Assembly: GCF_042643165.1 (NCBI RefSeq)
Contig: NZ_JBHRSH010000001.1
Coordinates: 186,001 to 250,000 of the forward strand
DNA: 64,000 nt
From: Hyphococcus aureus
GTDB lineage: Bacteria > Pseudomonadota > Alphaproteobacteria > Caulobacterales > Parvularculaceae
Reading direction: 5' to 3'
The position numbers and the translations under genes were made by a program. This document shows positions 7,067 through 14,561 of this stretch, piece after piece. The notes under the pieces are model-generated. The model had not been told where the DNA came from. It was given only the letters and a program-made list of their open reading frames with translations, and ran no database searches. Numbering within the stretch: the first letter of the stretch is position 1; each line of letters opens with the position of its first letter.

Positions 7067-7240
7067 ATGCTTGGCTGGGCGATTACTTTTCTGATTATAG
7101 CTTTGGTTGCGGCTTTTCTGGGCTTCAGCGGCATTGCCGCGGCGTCAACAGGTATTGCGCAACTTCTGTTCTTTGTATTTCTGGTTTTGTTTATTGTCGC
7201 CATGGTGGCGCGCGCTGTCCGCGGCCGACCGCCAGTGTAA
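7067..7240 (+). CDS. DUF1328 family small membrane protein (copy 2)
   Basis: A 57-residue protein starting MLGWAITFLIIAL, with the same length, the same FSGIAAASTGIAQ turn and the same basic end AVRGRPPV as the copy at 2405-2578. The two differ mainly by conservative changes within the helices, so they are paralogues, probably from an old duplication. AAGGAGG lies just before the ATG. A strong bidirectional terminator follows, shared with the convergent kinase gene. A degenerate GSR-type promoter lies upstream. Confidence 0.92.
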   Translation: MLGWAITFLIIALVAAFLGFSGIAAASTGIAQLLFFVFLVLFIVAMVARAVRGRPPV

Positions 7241-7265
7241 GCGCTGAGAAATACAAAGCAAAAAA

Positions 7266-7284
7266 CGCCCGCGCCATGCGGGCG
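7266..7284. terminator. Bidirectional terminator between DUF1328 and the HWE kinase
   Basis: CGCCCGC-GCCAT-GCGGGCG with five A before and seven T after. It serves the plus-strand DUF1328 gene and the minus-strand kinase, whose stop is at 7290. Confidence 0.92.
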
Positions 7285-7289
7285 TTTTT

Positions 7290-8981
7290 TTATGCCGCTT
7301 TCGGCATGCGAATTGAGACGGATGCGCCCTCTTCGGTTATATCCCGCTCAATCTCTCCGGACAAAAATCCATCCACCAGTCGGTGGATGATATTTTTGCC
7401 AAACCCCTCCGCTTCGTCGCCAGATTCAGTCATGGGCGTATTGTTTTCTTCCCGCCATTGAAAGACGAACTCTTCATCATTCTCACGCCAGTCAATCGTC
7501 AGCTTCCCTCCAGCATCTCGAAGGCAGCCATATTTTGCTGCGTTAGACGCCAGTTCATGCGCGATAAGAGCCCAGGCAGTCGCCGCGCCGGCGTCAAATA
7601 TTTTTGACTCTCCGTTTATGAAAATGCGTTGCGGTTTCATTCGCCACGGCCGCAAGGTGACTTCAAGAATTTCCCGCAAATCGGCGCTTCGCTTCTTCAG
7701 GTCTCCCGCGCCGATATTATGCGCCTCATGCAGCGCAAAAAGCCGACGGCGAGTTGCATCTGCAAATTCATCAACGGTTACCGCATATCTCGCACTCAGG
7801 CTGATGAGCGCATTCGTTACAGAGAAGAGATTCTTAATGCGATGATTGAGCTCATGGACAAGCAAGTCATTGCTTTCTTCCGCCGCCTTGCGCTTGGATA
7901 TGTCAACCGCACAGAGGCACAGGTGGAGCGGTTCGCCAAAATCAGACAAAATTGGTGTGACTGTAATAAGGGCCCACCCCTTATCACCTTCTTCATCCCA
8001 AAACGGCGCCTCACCCGTAACCTGCCCCTCCTCTCCGGCTCGCTCGATAAGATGCTGCACCGTCGCGCGCGTGTCTTCAGACCGCCCCCACATTTGCAGC
8101 TCCCAGAACTCTTTGCCCTTCCATTCTTCTTCAGTCTTGCCGCTGACGGTTTCTCCGTACTCATTGAGATCAAGAATTTCACCGTCAGGCGTCATGATGG
8201 AGAAAACCGCCCCAATGCCATCGATCAGCTTGCTGACGAGGCTTTCGCGCTCTTTGAGATCGGTAATATCGTAATTCACCCCTGCGAGACTGAGCGCGCC
8301 AGATCTCGGGTCAACGATCACGCGTCCCCTGCCGCTAATCCAGCGGAACCGGCCCTCACCGTCACCCACACGAAATTCCGAGCGGAAAGGGCCGGAACTC
8401 GAACGAGCGCCTTCGATAGCTCGACGCACCTGGTCCAGGTCATCTTCATGAATTTTCCGGAAAACATCATCGGCGTACACAGCGCCTTCCGTTGGCAGCA
8501 ACAAGAGCTCACGAAGTTTCGGGCTGGCGTGAAGCCTATTGGTTTCAAATTCCCAGCGAAAGACGCCAAGATCCGCAGCTTCCGAGGATATCTCGGCTTG
8601 CCAACTCGCTTCAAAAAGCCGTTCCTCAAGAACGCGCACATAATAGATGACAGCCGCTGTGGCGATAATAAGAACAAGCGCGGCGGACAGCCATTGAATC
8701 CCGTTAGTTGTTAGCTCACCGGGCCCCGCCCAGACCACGCACGCAGCGACCAAAGCAATCAAGGCAAGCCACAGAACGGTTCGCCGCATTAACGCCAGAT
8801 AGCCAGCGGCTGTGGCGCCAAGTAAAGAAACCAAAGTCAAAAGAGGATAGGTCGAGTTCGGAACGAGAACCGCTAACGCCATCAACACGAAGCTGGCGGC
8901 GAGCCAGAGCCGGCCTAATCTCCGTGTCTGCAAGACTTGCCGAAATAGACGGGTTGTGGCCTTCGGTGAAATGGTAACCAT
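7290..8981 (-). CDS. HWE-family sensor histidine kinase with membrane and PAS domains
   Basis: A 563-residue protein. Residues 20-118 hold about five hydrophobic helices (membrane sensor). Two PAS-like domains follow: about 130-245 (LGVFRWEFETN ... SGRGRVIVDPRSG ... VNYDITDLKERE) and about 250-375 (GAVFSIMTPDGEIL ... AVDISKRK). The kinase core starts with HELNHRIKNLFSVTNALI, the HWE/HisKA_2 phospho-acceptor box, and the ATP-binding part has ALIAHELASNAAKYG, FQWREEN (the W-x-E of HWE kinases) and GFGKNIIHRLVDG. HWE kinases feed PhyR in the alphaproteobacterial general stress response. It is the third gene after phyR and the RHH gene, eight bases downstream of the latter, so it is probably a PhyR kinase or phosphatase. 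Confidence 0.9.
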   Translation of the reverse strand: MVTISPKATTRLFRQVLQTRRLGRLWLAASFVLMALAVLVPNSTYPLLTLVSLLGATAAGYLALMRRTVLWLALIALVAACVVWAGPGELTTNGIQWLSAALVLIIATAAVIYYVRVLEERLFEASWQAEISSEAADLGVFRWEFETNRLHASPKLRELLLLPTEGAVYADDVFRKIHEDDLDQVRRAIEGARSSSGPFRSEFRVGDGEGRFRWISGRGRVIVDPRSGALSLAGVNYDITDLKERESLVSKLIDGIGAVFSIMTPDGEILDLNEYGETVSGKTEEEWKGKEFWELQMWGRSEDTRATVQHLIERAGEEGQVTGEAPFWDEEGDKGWALITVTPILSDFGEPLHLCLCAVDISKRKAAEESNDLLVHELNHRIKNLFSVTNALISLSARYAVTVDEFADATRRRLFALHEAHNIGAGDLKKRSADLREILEVTLRPWRMKPQRIFINGESKIFDAGAATAWALIAHELASNAAKYGCLRDAGGKLTIDWRENDEEFVFQWREENNTPMTESGDEAEGFGKNIIHRLVDGFLSGEIERDITEEGASVSIRMPKAA

Positions 8982-8989
8982 TGAACGCG

Positions 8990-9208
8990 TTAGGCGCGGT
9001 CAAGCTGCTCTAGCAACTTGCCGGCTTGCTCAGGATCCGTTTTGGTCAATTCCAGCCCTAAATAGATAAGTGAGCGGATCGCCGCTGAGCGGCTCGCAGC
9101 CCGGTTCTCGAACCGCCAGTCGTCAATCATGGAAAGCTCGGAATCGGCGACCATGATTTGCAGCTTTTCAACCCGCTTTTCCGGCGCGGCCGCCTTATTC
9201 TGGCTCAT
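8990..9208 (-). CDS. Small ribbon-helix-helix-like protein between phyR and its kinase
   Basis: A 72-residue protein. The pattern EKLQIMVADSELSMIDDWRFE followed by RAASRSAAIRSLIYLGLE is that of Arc/MetJ ribbon-helix-helix DNA-binding proteins: a short strand, then two helices with the ASRSAAIR turn. Its ATG overlaps the phyR stop by four bases (ATGA), so the two are translationally coupled. The usual partner at this position in GSR loci is the anti-sigma factor NepR, but I see no NepR signature here. A DNA-binding or regulatory role beside PhyR is inference. Confidence 0.7.
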   Translation of the reverse strand: MSQNKAAAPEKRVEKLQIMVADSELSMIDDWRFENRAASRSAAIRSLIYLGLELTKTDPEQAGKLLEQLDRA

Positions 9209-10002
9209 AGGTCACCAGCTGTTGTTGCATCTGCATCGATCGCAGCGTACCGGGCCGCATCAAGGCAATGGGCGACGGCTGCCTGAACTGCTTCAGGCCG
9301 GTATGGTTTGACGATAACAAAATCGGGCTCCACTTCGTCCCCCTTCAGAACCTCATCCGGATAGCCGGTAATAAATATTACAGGACATTGATGCGCGTCG
9401 TGAAACGCAGCAACCGCATCCACGCCGGTTTTCTGTCCATCCAGATTATAGTCGGCAAGCACGATATCAGGCGAATTCTCCAGCGCCTGGCGCACGCCCT
9501 GCTCAGCCGTCCGCGCCATCCCGACCACAGTGACGCCCATATCCTCAAGAACATCCTTGAGGTCGGCTGCGATAAGCGGCTCATCCTCCACAATAAGCGC
9601 GCTCTTTTCGCCACGGGCCGATCTGACTATAGCGCGCCCCTCCGACAGTAAATCTTCATAAGGCCGCGACAACGGCTGAAGTATCTCTTCGACCTCGCGC
9701 GCGGAAAATCCACACACATCGCTGAGCAGCAAGACCAGACGGGCTTCTGAGGGCAAGGGCCCCATACTCTTTATGAATGCGGAATTGGAGAAAGGTTTGG
9801 GAGCGGCGTCTTCCGCAATCACTTCCCGCCAGCGAATAATAAACCGGCGAAACCATTCCACGCGGTTCGCCGGCGGGGCGCCGTTAACATTCTTTTGATT
9901 GGCCTCAGCAGCAACAGCAATCGCCAGCTCGTCACCGACCAAACGGTCGGCCGTAACTGCTCGTGCAAATTGCCGAATTGAGGCGCTGACAGGCAAAAAC
10001 AC
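9205..10002 (-). CDS. phyR: PhyR-type response regulator of the general stress response
   Basis: A 265-residue protein. The N-terminal half (about 1-135) is a sigma-factor-like domain, with a region-4-like part LPSEARLVLLLSDVCGFSAREVEEIL. The C-terminal half is a receiver domain: VEDEPLIAADL (acidic pocket), IVLADYNLDGQ (phospho-acceptor Asp), FITGYPDE (Thr) and VKPYRPEAV (Lys). This order of sigma-like domain then receiver is diagnostic of PhyR. When phosphorylated PhyR binds the anti-sigma factor NepR and frees EcfG. The sigma-like part is more diverged at its N-terminus than usual. Starts at GTG 10002 after GGAG. A GSR-type promoter upstream suggests positive autoregulation. It heads the phyR-RHH-kinase operon. 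Confidence 0.92.
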   Translation of the reverse strand: MFLPVSASIRQFARAVTADRLVGDELAIAVAAEANQKNVNGAPPANRVEWFRRFIIRWREVIAEDAAPKPFSNSAFIKSMGPLPSEARLVLLLSDVCGFSAREVEEILQPLSRPYEDLLSEGRAIVRSARGEKSALIVEDEPLIAADLKDVLEDMGVTVVGMARTAEQGVRQALENSPDIVLADYNLDGQKTGVDAVAAFHDAHQCPVIFITGYPDEVLKGDEVEPDFVIVKPYRPEAVQAAVAHCLDAARYAAIDADATTAGDL

Positions 10003-10028
10003 ATCGACTCCGGTCAGTAATACTTCAA

Positions 10029-10059
10029 GTGGAACACCTTACCACCGACCTGGTTCCAC
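10029..10059. promoter_or_regulatory. Palindromic divergent GSR promoter between phyR and the metallophosphoesterase
   Basis: GTGGAAC (10029-10035) and GTTCCAC (10053-10059) form a perfect inverted repeat with a 17-base spacer. Read right, GGAAC-N16-GGTT points to the phosphoesterase; read left, GGAAC-N16-TGTT points to phyR. Each element places transcription starts at sensible distances (about 55 bases before the GTG at 10120; about 22 bases before the GTG at 10002). Confidence 0.6.
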
Positions 10060-10119
10060 ACATAAATGAAATTTATGGTCGATTTCCGAACTTTTTCCAT
10101 TTTTCAGTGTATCCCCTCT

Positions 10120-10932
10120 GTGGTCAAGATCGCACATATCTCAGACCTTCACTTTGGGCGCGCAAATGAGGCCGCTCTTGACGCGTTGATTCTGGCAATC
10201 AACAGCGAGCGACCAGATTTGATCGCCATCACGGGTGATTTCACGCAAACAGGCGCCAGGCGGGAATTCGAAGCAGCCAGCCTCTTTCTGGCCTCGCTAT
10301 CAGCTCCCATTCTCGCTGTGCCTGGAAATCATGACACACCTGTCTACAACCTTCCTCTTCGCTTCCTGAAGCCCTGGGCCCGTTTCGAAAAGCATATCGG
10401 TGCCGCGCAACTTCAGATCGCGACGGCCGGCGACACGGTGGTGATAGGACTGAACTCGGCCCGACGCGCCCGTATGCGTTTCAACTGGTCCTACGGCAAG
10501 CTCTCCCGGAAAATTATCGAGGTTGCAGCCAGTATCGCAAAACGTGAAAGCGCTGAAGGAAAAATCGTTTTTGTCGCCGCTCATCATCCATTTGAAAAAG
10601 GGCCCAATCGCGCCGGAGCGGAAATCGTAGGCAATGGAGCCTATGCCCTACAACGCTTTGCCCAATGCGGCGTTAGCGCCGTCATGACGGGCCATGTGCA
10701 TCTTAGCGCCGCCGGTCCGCTGGCAATAACACAGAACCAAATCCTGTCGATCCAGTGCGGCGCCAGCGGCGGCGCGCGCGAACGCGGAGAGGCCGCCGGT
10801 TTCGGTCTAGTTACTATTGAGGGTGGCGACGATGTTTCCATCGATTACCGGCATTTCGATCATAACGCGTATAGACAAGGCCGTAGCTTCGTCTTCTCCC
10901 GTTATGGGAGCCAATGGAATAAAACCCACTAA
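10120..10932 (+). CDS. Calcineurin-like metallophosphoesterase
   Basis: A 270-residue protein from GTG 10120 with all five metallophosphoesterase motifs: ISDLHFG, ITGDFTQTG, VPGNHDTP, VAAHHPFE and MTGHVHLSA, which bind the two metal ions. This resembles class III cyclic-nucleotide phosphodiesterases or related small phosphoesterases; the substrate is unknown. The frame opens earlier, at an ATG at 10066, but conserved sequence begins at VVKIAHISDLHFG and the ATG would coincide with the predicted transcription start, so GTG 10120 is preferred. It is divergent from phyR and shares its palindromic promoter, so it is probably a GSR member. Confidence 0.85.
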   Translation: MVKIAHISDLHFGRANEAALDALILAINSERPDLIAITGDFTQTGARREFEAASLFLASLSAPILAVPGNHDTPVYNLPLRFLKPWARFEKHIGAAQLQIATAGDTVVIGLNSARRARMRFNWSYGKLSRKIIEVAASIAKRESAEGKIVFVAAHHPFEKGPNRAGAEIVGNGAYALQRFAQCGVSAVMTGHVHLSAAGPLAITQNQILSIQCGASGGARERGEAAGFGLVTIEGGDDVSIDYRHFDHNAYRQGRSFVFSRYGSQWNKTH

Positions 10933-10965
10933 ATCCTCTGATGGATATTTCGGATAGCCTTCGCG

Positions 10966-11238
10966 CTAGTGTCGCTGTGAAAGCATCCTGCCCGCAGCGT
11001 GGGTCTGTTTACGTGCGCGCAAGCGGCGCATAATCCCGAGAAGCTCTTCATCCTCATAGATCCTTGCTTTAGCGGCAAGAAGCTCTGAATTGACGCGCTT
11101 CAACTCCATCACATAAAAAAACGCTCCGTCATCCTCAGACAAACGCTGAAGAATGGCGGAGGTGCGGGCATTCGCCGACGGATCGTCGGCGAATGCATCG
11201 AAATCTTGGCGGGTGATAAGGTGCTCTATTTTAGCCAT
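10966..11238 (-). CDS. Small helical protein coupled to the ECF sigma factor (paralogue B, possible anti-sigma)
   Basis: A 90-residue protein encoded seven bases after the sigma-factor stop codon, so co-translated with it. It is helical and soluble: DFDAFADDPSANARTSAILQ, then LKRVNSELLAAKARIYEDEEL and a basic C-terminus. RVNSEL and its surroundings match the 83-residue protein at 5011-5262. It lacks zinc-binding residues and membrane segments. Position directly after an ECF sigma gene is where anti-sigma factors usually lie, so that role is the best guess. It does not carry the recognisable NepR motif. Confidence 0.65.
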   Translation of the reverse strand: MAKIEHLITRQDFDAFADDPSANARTSAILQRLSEDDGAFFYVMELKRVNSELLAAKARIYEDEELLGIMRRLRARKQTHAAGRMLSQRH

Positions 11239-11245
11239 ACCACAC

Positions 11246-11773
11246 TTACATCACAGCGGCCGCCTTGGTTCCTTCCTCTTTCGAATTTTCTTCTCCGACC
11301 ATAGACAGCAGCCTGCTGCGGGCGCGCGAAAGGCGCGAACGCACCGTCCCGACGGGAATTTCAAGCATCTCTGCAGCTTCTTCGTATTTCATGCCTTCGA
11401 TGACAATCAGCGACAAAATCACCTTGTCATTCAAAGGGAGGTGTTCAAAAGCTTCAACAACATCATTGAAATGCATGGTCTGCTCCTGGGTTTGCGCAGT
11501 GGCGAGACGCCCTTGGGGAGCGTCGTCAAGCTCGACGGCGACGCCGCGGACTTTCTCACTGCGGATTTGATTCAAAAATACGCGACGGCAAATAGTGAAA
11601 AGCCATGAACGCAAATTAGAGCCGTCAAAAAGGTGGGCTTTACGAAGAGCGCGCTCAACACTGTCCTGGACAAGATCGCTCGCCCGATCGCTATTCTTCG
11701 TCAAATGAAGCGCAAAACGGTTCAGCGCTGGCAGGCATTCATTAAGTTCCGCTGCTGAAATCTGTGTTTGCAT
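11246..11773 (-). CDS. ecfG: EcfG-like ECF sigma factor
   Basis: A 175-residue ECF sigma factor. Region 2 spans about 10-75 (LPALNRFALHLTKNSDRASDLVQDSVERAL, NLRSWLFTICRRVFLNQIR) and region 4 about 105-160 (FEHLPLNDKVILSL, YEEAAEMLEIPVGTVRSRLSRARSRLL). The pattern SDLVQDSVERAL ... F-x-N-L-R-x-WLFTI ... NQIR is that of the EcfG group, which recognises GGAAC-N16/17-CGTT in known species. Start ATG 11773 is set by a strong AGGAGG; 20 further codons upstream are open but not used. Its own promoter shows no GGAAC box. The many GGAAC-type promoters nearby make it the likely reader. Other ECF groups cannot be fully excluded. Confidence 0.82.
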   Translation of the reverse strand: MQTQISAAELNECLPALNRFALHLTKNSDRASDLVQDSVERALRKAHLFDGSNLRSWLFTICRRVFLNQIRSEKVRGVAVELDDAPQGRLATAQTQEQTMHFNDVVEAFEHLPLNDKVILSLIVIEGMKYEEAAEMLEIPVGTVRSRLSRARSRLLSMVGEENSKEEGTKAAAVM

Positions 11774-12241
11774 GTCGTCCTCCTGTGATCCGATGACGAC
11801 AAACTGACCTGACCGGAAATAGAAATCAAACAAATCCGCGTCTGTATCATGTAGAGAAGGCTATCCTTATTGAATATCAAAGCATTGATACACTAACTAC
11901 TAATATGTAAGTGATCATTATACCGATTTAACTTAAGTTCCGCCACTTGACGAACCCACTCCAAAACACATCTAACGCACTGTTTTTATTGATGTCCTTT
12001 TCTCCTGGCCTCACCGGGAACACCTGCAAAAAGCCGTTGTACATCGAGGCCTCCGCCCCGACGAATTGCAATAATCCACCCTCTTGGGAACAGAGGTCTC
12101 GCAAATGAAAGTTTGTTCAGGCGCTGAAAAGAACATATGAGACGGCGATTTCGCTAACGCTTGGGCGAAATTATACGGCTTAGATCGCAAAATCTCATGA
12201 TGCGCAGACGAATATTCCACGCAGTCTCAAACTTATGAGGA
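11774..12241. other. Intergenic region, no gene found
   Basis: About 470 bp between the divergent upstream end of the sigma gene and the 3' end of the Crp/Fnr gene. I see no reading frame with organised features. A lone plus-strand GGAAC-N16-TGTA (12017-12041) resembles the weak GSR-like sites but has no gene behind it. The stretch 11800-11990 is AT-rich and probably holds the sigma promoter. Confidence 0.5.
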
Positions 12242-12976
12242 TTAAAAATTGAATCCCAACCGGCGCGGATTCGCATCGAGATGCAGATAGTCATCGCGAA
12301 AATCACACAACTCGACCAGATGTTCGCGGCGCTCAAGCGTAATCCAGCCTTTTTTACGCGATAGGGCTCCGGCTTTTTCCAGTTCGCGCAGAACCCGATT
12401 AATATGAACGAAGCTCAACCCAAGAGCATCGGCAAGCATCGCCTGACTGACGGGCATGTGAAAACTGTCTCCTGCTCCCTCGCCCGAAATGAGCGCGCGC
12501 CGGTGAAGCTCAAGCAAAAGATGAGCGACGCGTTCACGCGCTGACCTGCGCCCATTCCTGACAATCTGTTCTCGCAGGATTGCCTCTTCCTGCAACGCGC
12601 ACCACCAGAAGGCTGCGCCAGCGCGGCCTTTTTTGTCAAAAACCGAAAGAATCTCGCGCCGCTTTATCTCCAGCACCTTAACCTGGTTCAACGCCAGCAC
12701 AGAATGGTCCGCCCCGCTGCTGACAAAGACCTGCAAGTCATAGACGTCGCCAGGCAACATGAAATTGAGGATCTGAGAGCGGCCGTCTTCCAGGGCGATA
12801 TATCGCGCCGCCCAGCCTGAGGAGACGATGAAAGCGTCGCCGGGATCATCACCGCGAGTTATTATTTCTTCGCCTGATTCATAGACTTCTACACGATATT
12901 TCAATCCGTCGAGGGCGGTGCGATCATCCTCGTTCAGATCGGCATAATAGTTCAATCGCCGAAAAAGGGCATCCAT
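12242..12976 (-). CDS. Crp/Fnr family transcription regulator
   Basis: A 244-residue protein. An N-terminal cyclic-nucleotide-binding-fold domain (about 15-125: YESGEEIITRGDDPGDAFIVSSGW, ILNFMLPGDVYDL) is joined by a long dimer helix (about 125-150, WWCALQEEAILREQIVRNGRRSARERVAHLLLEL) to a winged helix (MPVSQAMLADALGLSFVHINRVLRELEKAG, the recognition helix being SFVHINRVLREL). No cluster of cysteines for an FNR iron-sulphur centre is present at the N-terminus, so it is a Crp-like or other sensor type. Start ATG 12976 follows AGAGGTG; 13 codons further upstream are open. Its regulon is unknown. Confidence 0.87.
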   Translation of the reverse strand: MDALFRRLNYYADLNEDDRTALDGLKYRVEVYESGEEIITRGDDPGDAFIVSSGWAARYIALEDGRSQILNFMLPGDVYDLQVFVSSGADHSVLALNQVKVLEIKRREILSVFDKKGRAGAAFWWCALQEEAILREQIVRNGRRSARERVAHLLLELHRRALISGEGAGDSFHMPVSQAMLADALGLSFVHINRVLRELEKAGALSRKKGWITLERREHLVELCDFRDDYLHLDANPRRLGFNF

Positions 12977-13301
12977 GTTCACCTCTGCTGCACAGGCTGA
13001 TAAGCTGGAAAACACATAAATTCCGATTTCGTGCGTCTAGGGCATTGCGAAATTATGGTTTTCATCACGAGCGCTCGCATCACAAGATAGCGCAAAGATT
13101 ACAACAAGCGTTTTTGCGGCGCACCTCCCAAATTCGAAACCGCACCTTACACAACCTTTGCATTGGCGCTCTTTGATGTCATCATATAGGGTATGATGGC
13201 GGTAATGAACTGGCCTTGTTCTTTGAATTGGCTGATCAAAGCCATAAAATCCGAATAACGCCGCACAGCGTCTCCGAGATTAGCAGAAAAGAAATGGCCA
13301 T

Positions 13302-13514
13302 ATGAAAAAGTCAAAGCCATTCATAATTGACCCAACCTTCGAGGAGCTGAGCTGTTACATCGACGGTGAATTGCCTGAGGAACAACTGAGAGCCATTGAT
13401 GACTGGCTTGTTGAGCACCCGAAGGCGCTTGAGAGGTTATTAAAACTGCGCCAGATAGAGGGCGAACTGCGCAATGCAGTTAAAAATAAAAAATCAGCAC
13501 CGCCCGACAATTAA
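13302..13514 (+). CDS. Small anti-sigma-like protein (paralogue C)
   Basis: A 70-residue protein. FEELSCYIDGELPEEQLRAIDDWLVEHPKALERLLKLRQIEGELR is the typical start of transmembrane anti-sigma factors (a short helix, DGEL, then a long helix), but the zinc ligands and membrane segment are missing. It resembles the small proteins at 5011 and 10966. Start ATG 13302; only a weak GAAAAGAAA precedes it. It lies 120 bp before the lipid-kinase-like gene, which has its own promoter. A role as a regulator of a sigma factor is inference. Confidence 0.6.
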   Translation: MKKSKPFIIDPTFEELSCYIDGELPEEQLRAIDDWLVEHPKALERLLKLRQIEGELRNAVKNKKSAPPDN

Positions 13515-13579
13515 CCTCAATAGCTGTTGGATTCGGTTATTACTCACGAAATCGCGATTAAACAGCTTCGCCGCAGCCG

Positions 13580-13605
13580 GGAACTCATAAAGCCGCCAAT
13601 TTGTT
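13580..13605 (+). promoter_or_regulatory. Candidate GSR promoter for the lipid-kinase-like gene
   Basis: GGAAC (13580-13584), 17-base spacer, TGTT (13602-13605). The leader to the ATG at 13634 would be about 22 bases. Confidence 0.6.
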
Positions 13606-13633
13606 CTTTTTCTAGCAGAATTGAAGGTCGGCC

Positions 13634-14530
13634 ATGTGCGTATATGCGTTTATCAACACGAATTCAGGCGGCGTTCAGACCATCGGCCCGGAGAGGGCGT
13701 CGTCAATTCTTTTCCATGAATTGAAAGAAGCCGGGCTTGATTGTCGAATGACGCTGGGGGGGGCGGCAGAATTCTCCGCCTTTGCTGAAGAAGCAAAAAA
13801 CGCCGAAAACACCTCAATGGTCGCGATTGCGGGCGGAGACGGCACGCTTGCGATGGCCGCTTCTGCTTTTCTTGACACATCTATACCGGTTCTCCTTCTG
13901 CCAGGAGGTACAATGAACCTTATCGCTCATGATCTGTGTATCGGCGGCGATCTCGAAATGGCCGTTAGAAATGTGGCCTCTTGTCGTCCGCGCCGGATTG
14001 ATGTGGCGACGATTAACGGCCGCGCTTTCTTGAATAATGTAGTCTTCGGCGATTACGCAGACATGGCGGAGGCAAGGGAAACGATACGCGACGCAGAGAG
14101 TATGGATGAAAGGCTTGGCGCAATTTCTGAGGCCACTCATACGCTGATAAATTCCGCGCCGCGAAATTTTCGTATTGAACACCCCCAAGGCGTAAGAGAA
14201 ATCGGATCGAATATCTTGATGATTTCGAATAATCCCTACACTCATGCTTTAGATATGCGCCCGCGCCGAAAGCGCCTGGATACCGGAAAGCTTGCTATCT
14301 ATGTTGCTGAAAGCAACGATGGCATCGATCTCATCGCGCGGATGGTTGAAGTGATGCGTGGAGAACTTGGCAAATCTTCCGCAATTGAGCGCATCGACGC
14401 TGAATCATGCATCATCCACGCCGATTGCGAAACAATTCTCGCAGCCGTTGATGGCGAACCTATGGAGATGAAAACGCCTGTAACAATTTCCATCAAGCCG
14501 CGCGCATTGACCATTCTTAGACCTGAATAA
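13634..14530 (+). CDS. Diacylglycerol-kinase-family protein (lipid kinase-like)
   Basis: A 298-residue protein with the DAGK catalytic fold: FINTNSGGV near the N-terminus, the glycine-rich VAIAGGDGTLAMAAS (about 66-80) that binds ATP, and LLPGGTMNLIAHD (about 89-101), both hallmarks of the DAGK/sphingosine-kinase/NAD-kinase superfamily. The C-terminal half is a beta-rich domain, as in YegS. Likely substrate is a lipid alcohol at the inner face of the membrane, but it is not fixed by the motifs. The ATG at 13634 follows a modest AAGG. A GSR-type promoter upstream suggests membrane-lipid remodelling under stress. Confidence 0.85.
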   Translation: MCVYAFINTNSGGVQTIGPERASSILFHELKEAGLDCRMTLGGAAEFSAFAEEAKNAENTSMVAIAGGDGTLAMAASAFLDTSIPVLLLPGGTMNLIAHDLCIGGDLEMAVRNVASCRPRRIDVATINGRAFLNNVVFGDYADMAEARETIRDAESMDERLGAISEATHTLINSAPRNFRIEHPQGVREIGSNILMISNNPYTHALDMRPRRKRLDTGKLAIYVAESNDGIDLIARMVEVMRGELGKSSAIERIDAESCIIHADCETILAAVDGEPMEMKTPVTISIKPRALTILRPE

Positions 14531-14561
14531 AACTTCTCGATAGACGCTCTCGAAGGGTATA

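Noticed and set aside
10066..10119. ATG 10066 as the start of the metallophosphoesterase
   Set aside because: It coincides with the predicted transcription start and the extra 18 residues do not fit the family; the GTG at 10120 starts at the conserved strand.
12017..12041. GGAAC-N16-TGTA on the plus strand in the gene-free region
   Set aside because: Only a degenerate -10 box and no gene downstream; kept only as a weak candidate for an RNA promoter.
12011..12336. Two short minus-strand frames after the Crp/Fnr gene
   Set aside because: No ribosome sites, irregular composition; the second overlaps the real gene out of frame.
13222..13240. TTTGA-N9-TCAAA inverted repeat upstream of 13302 as a Crp/Fnr box
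   Set aside because: Spacing does not match TTGAT-N4-ATCAA or the CRP consensus.
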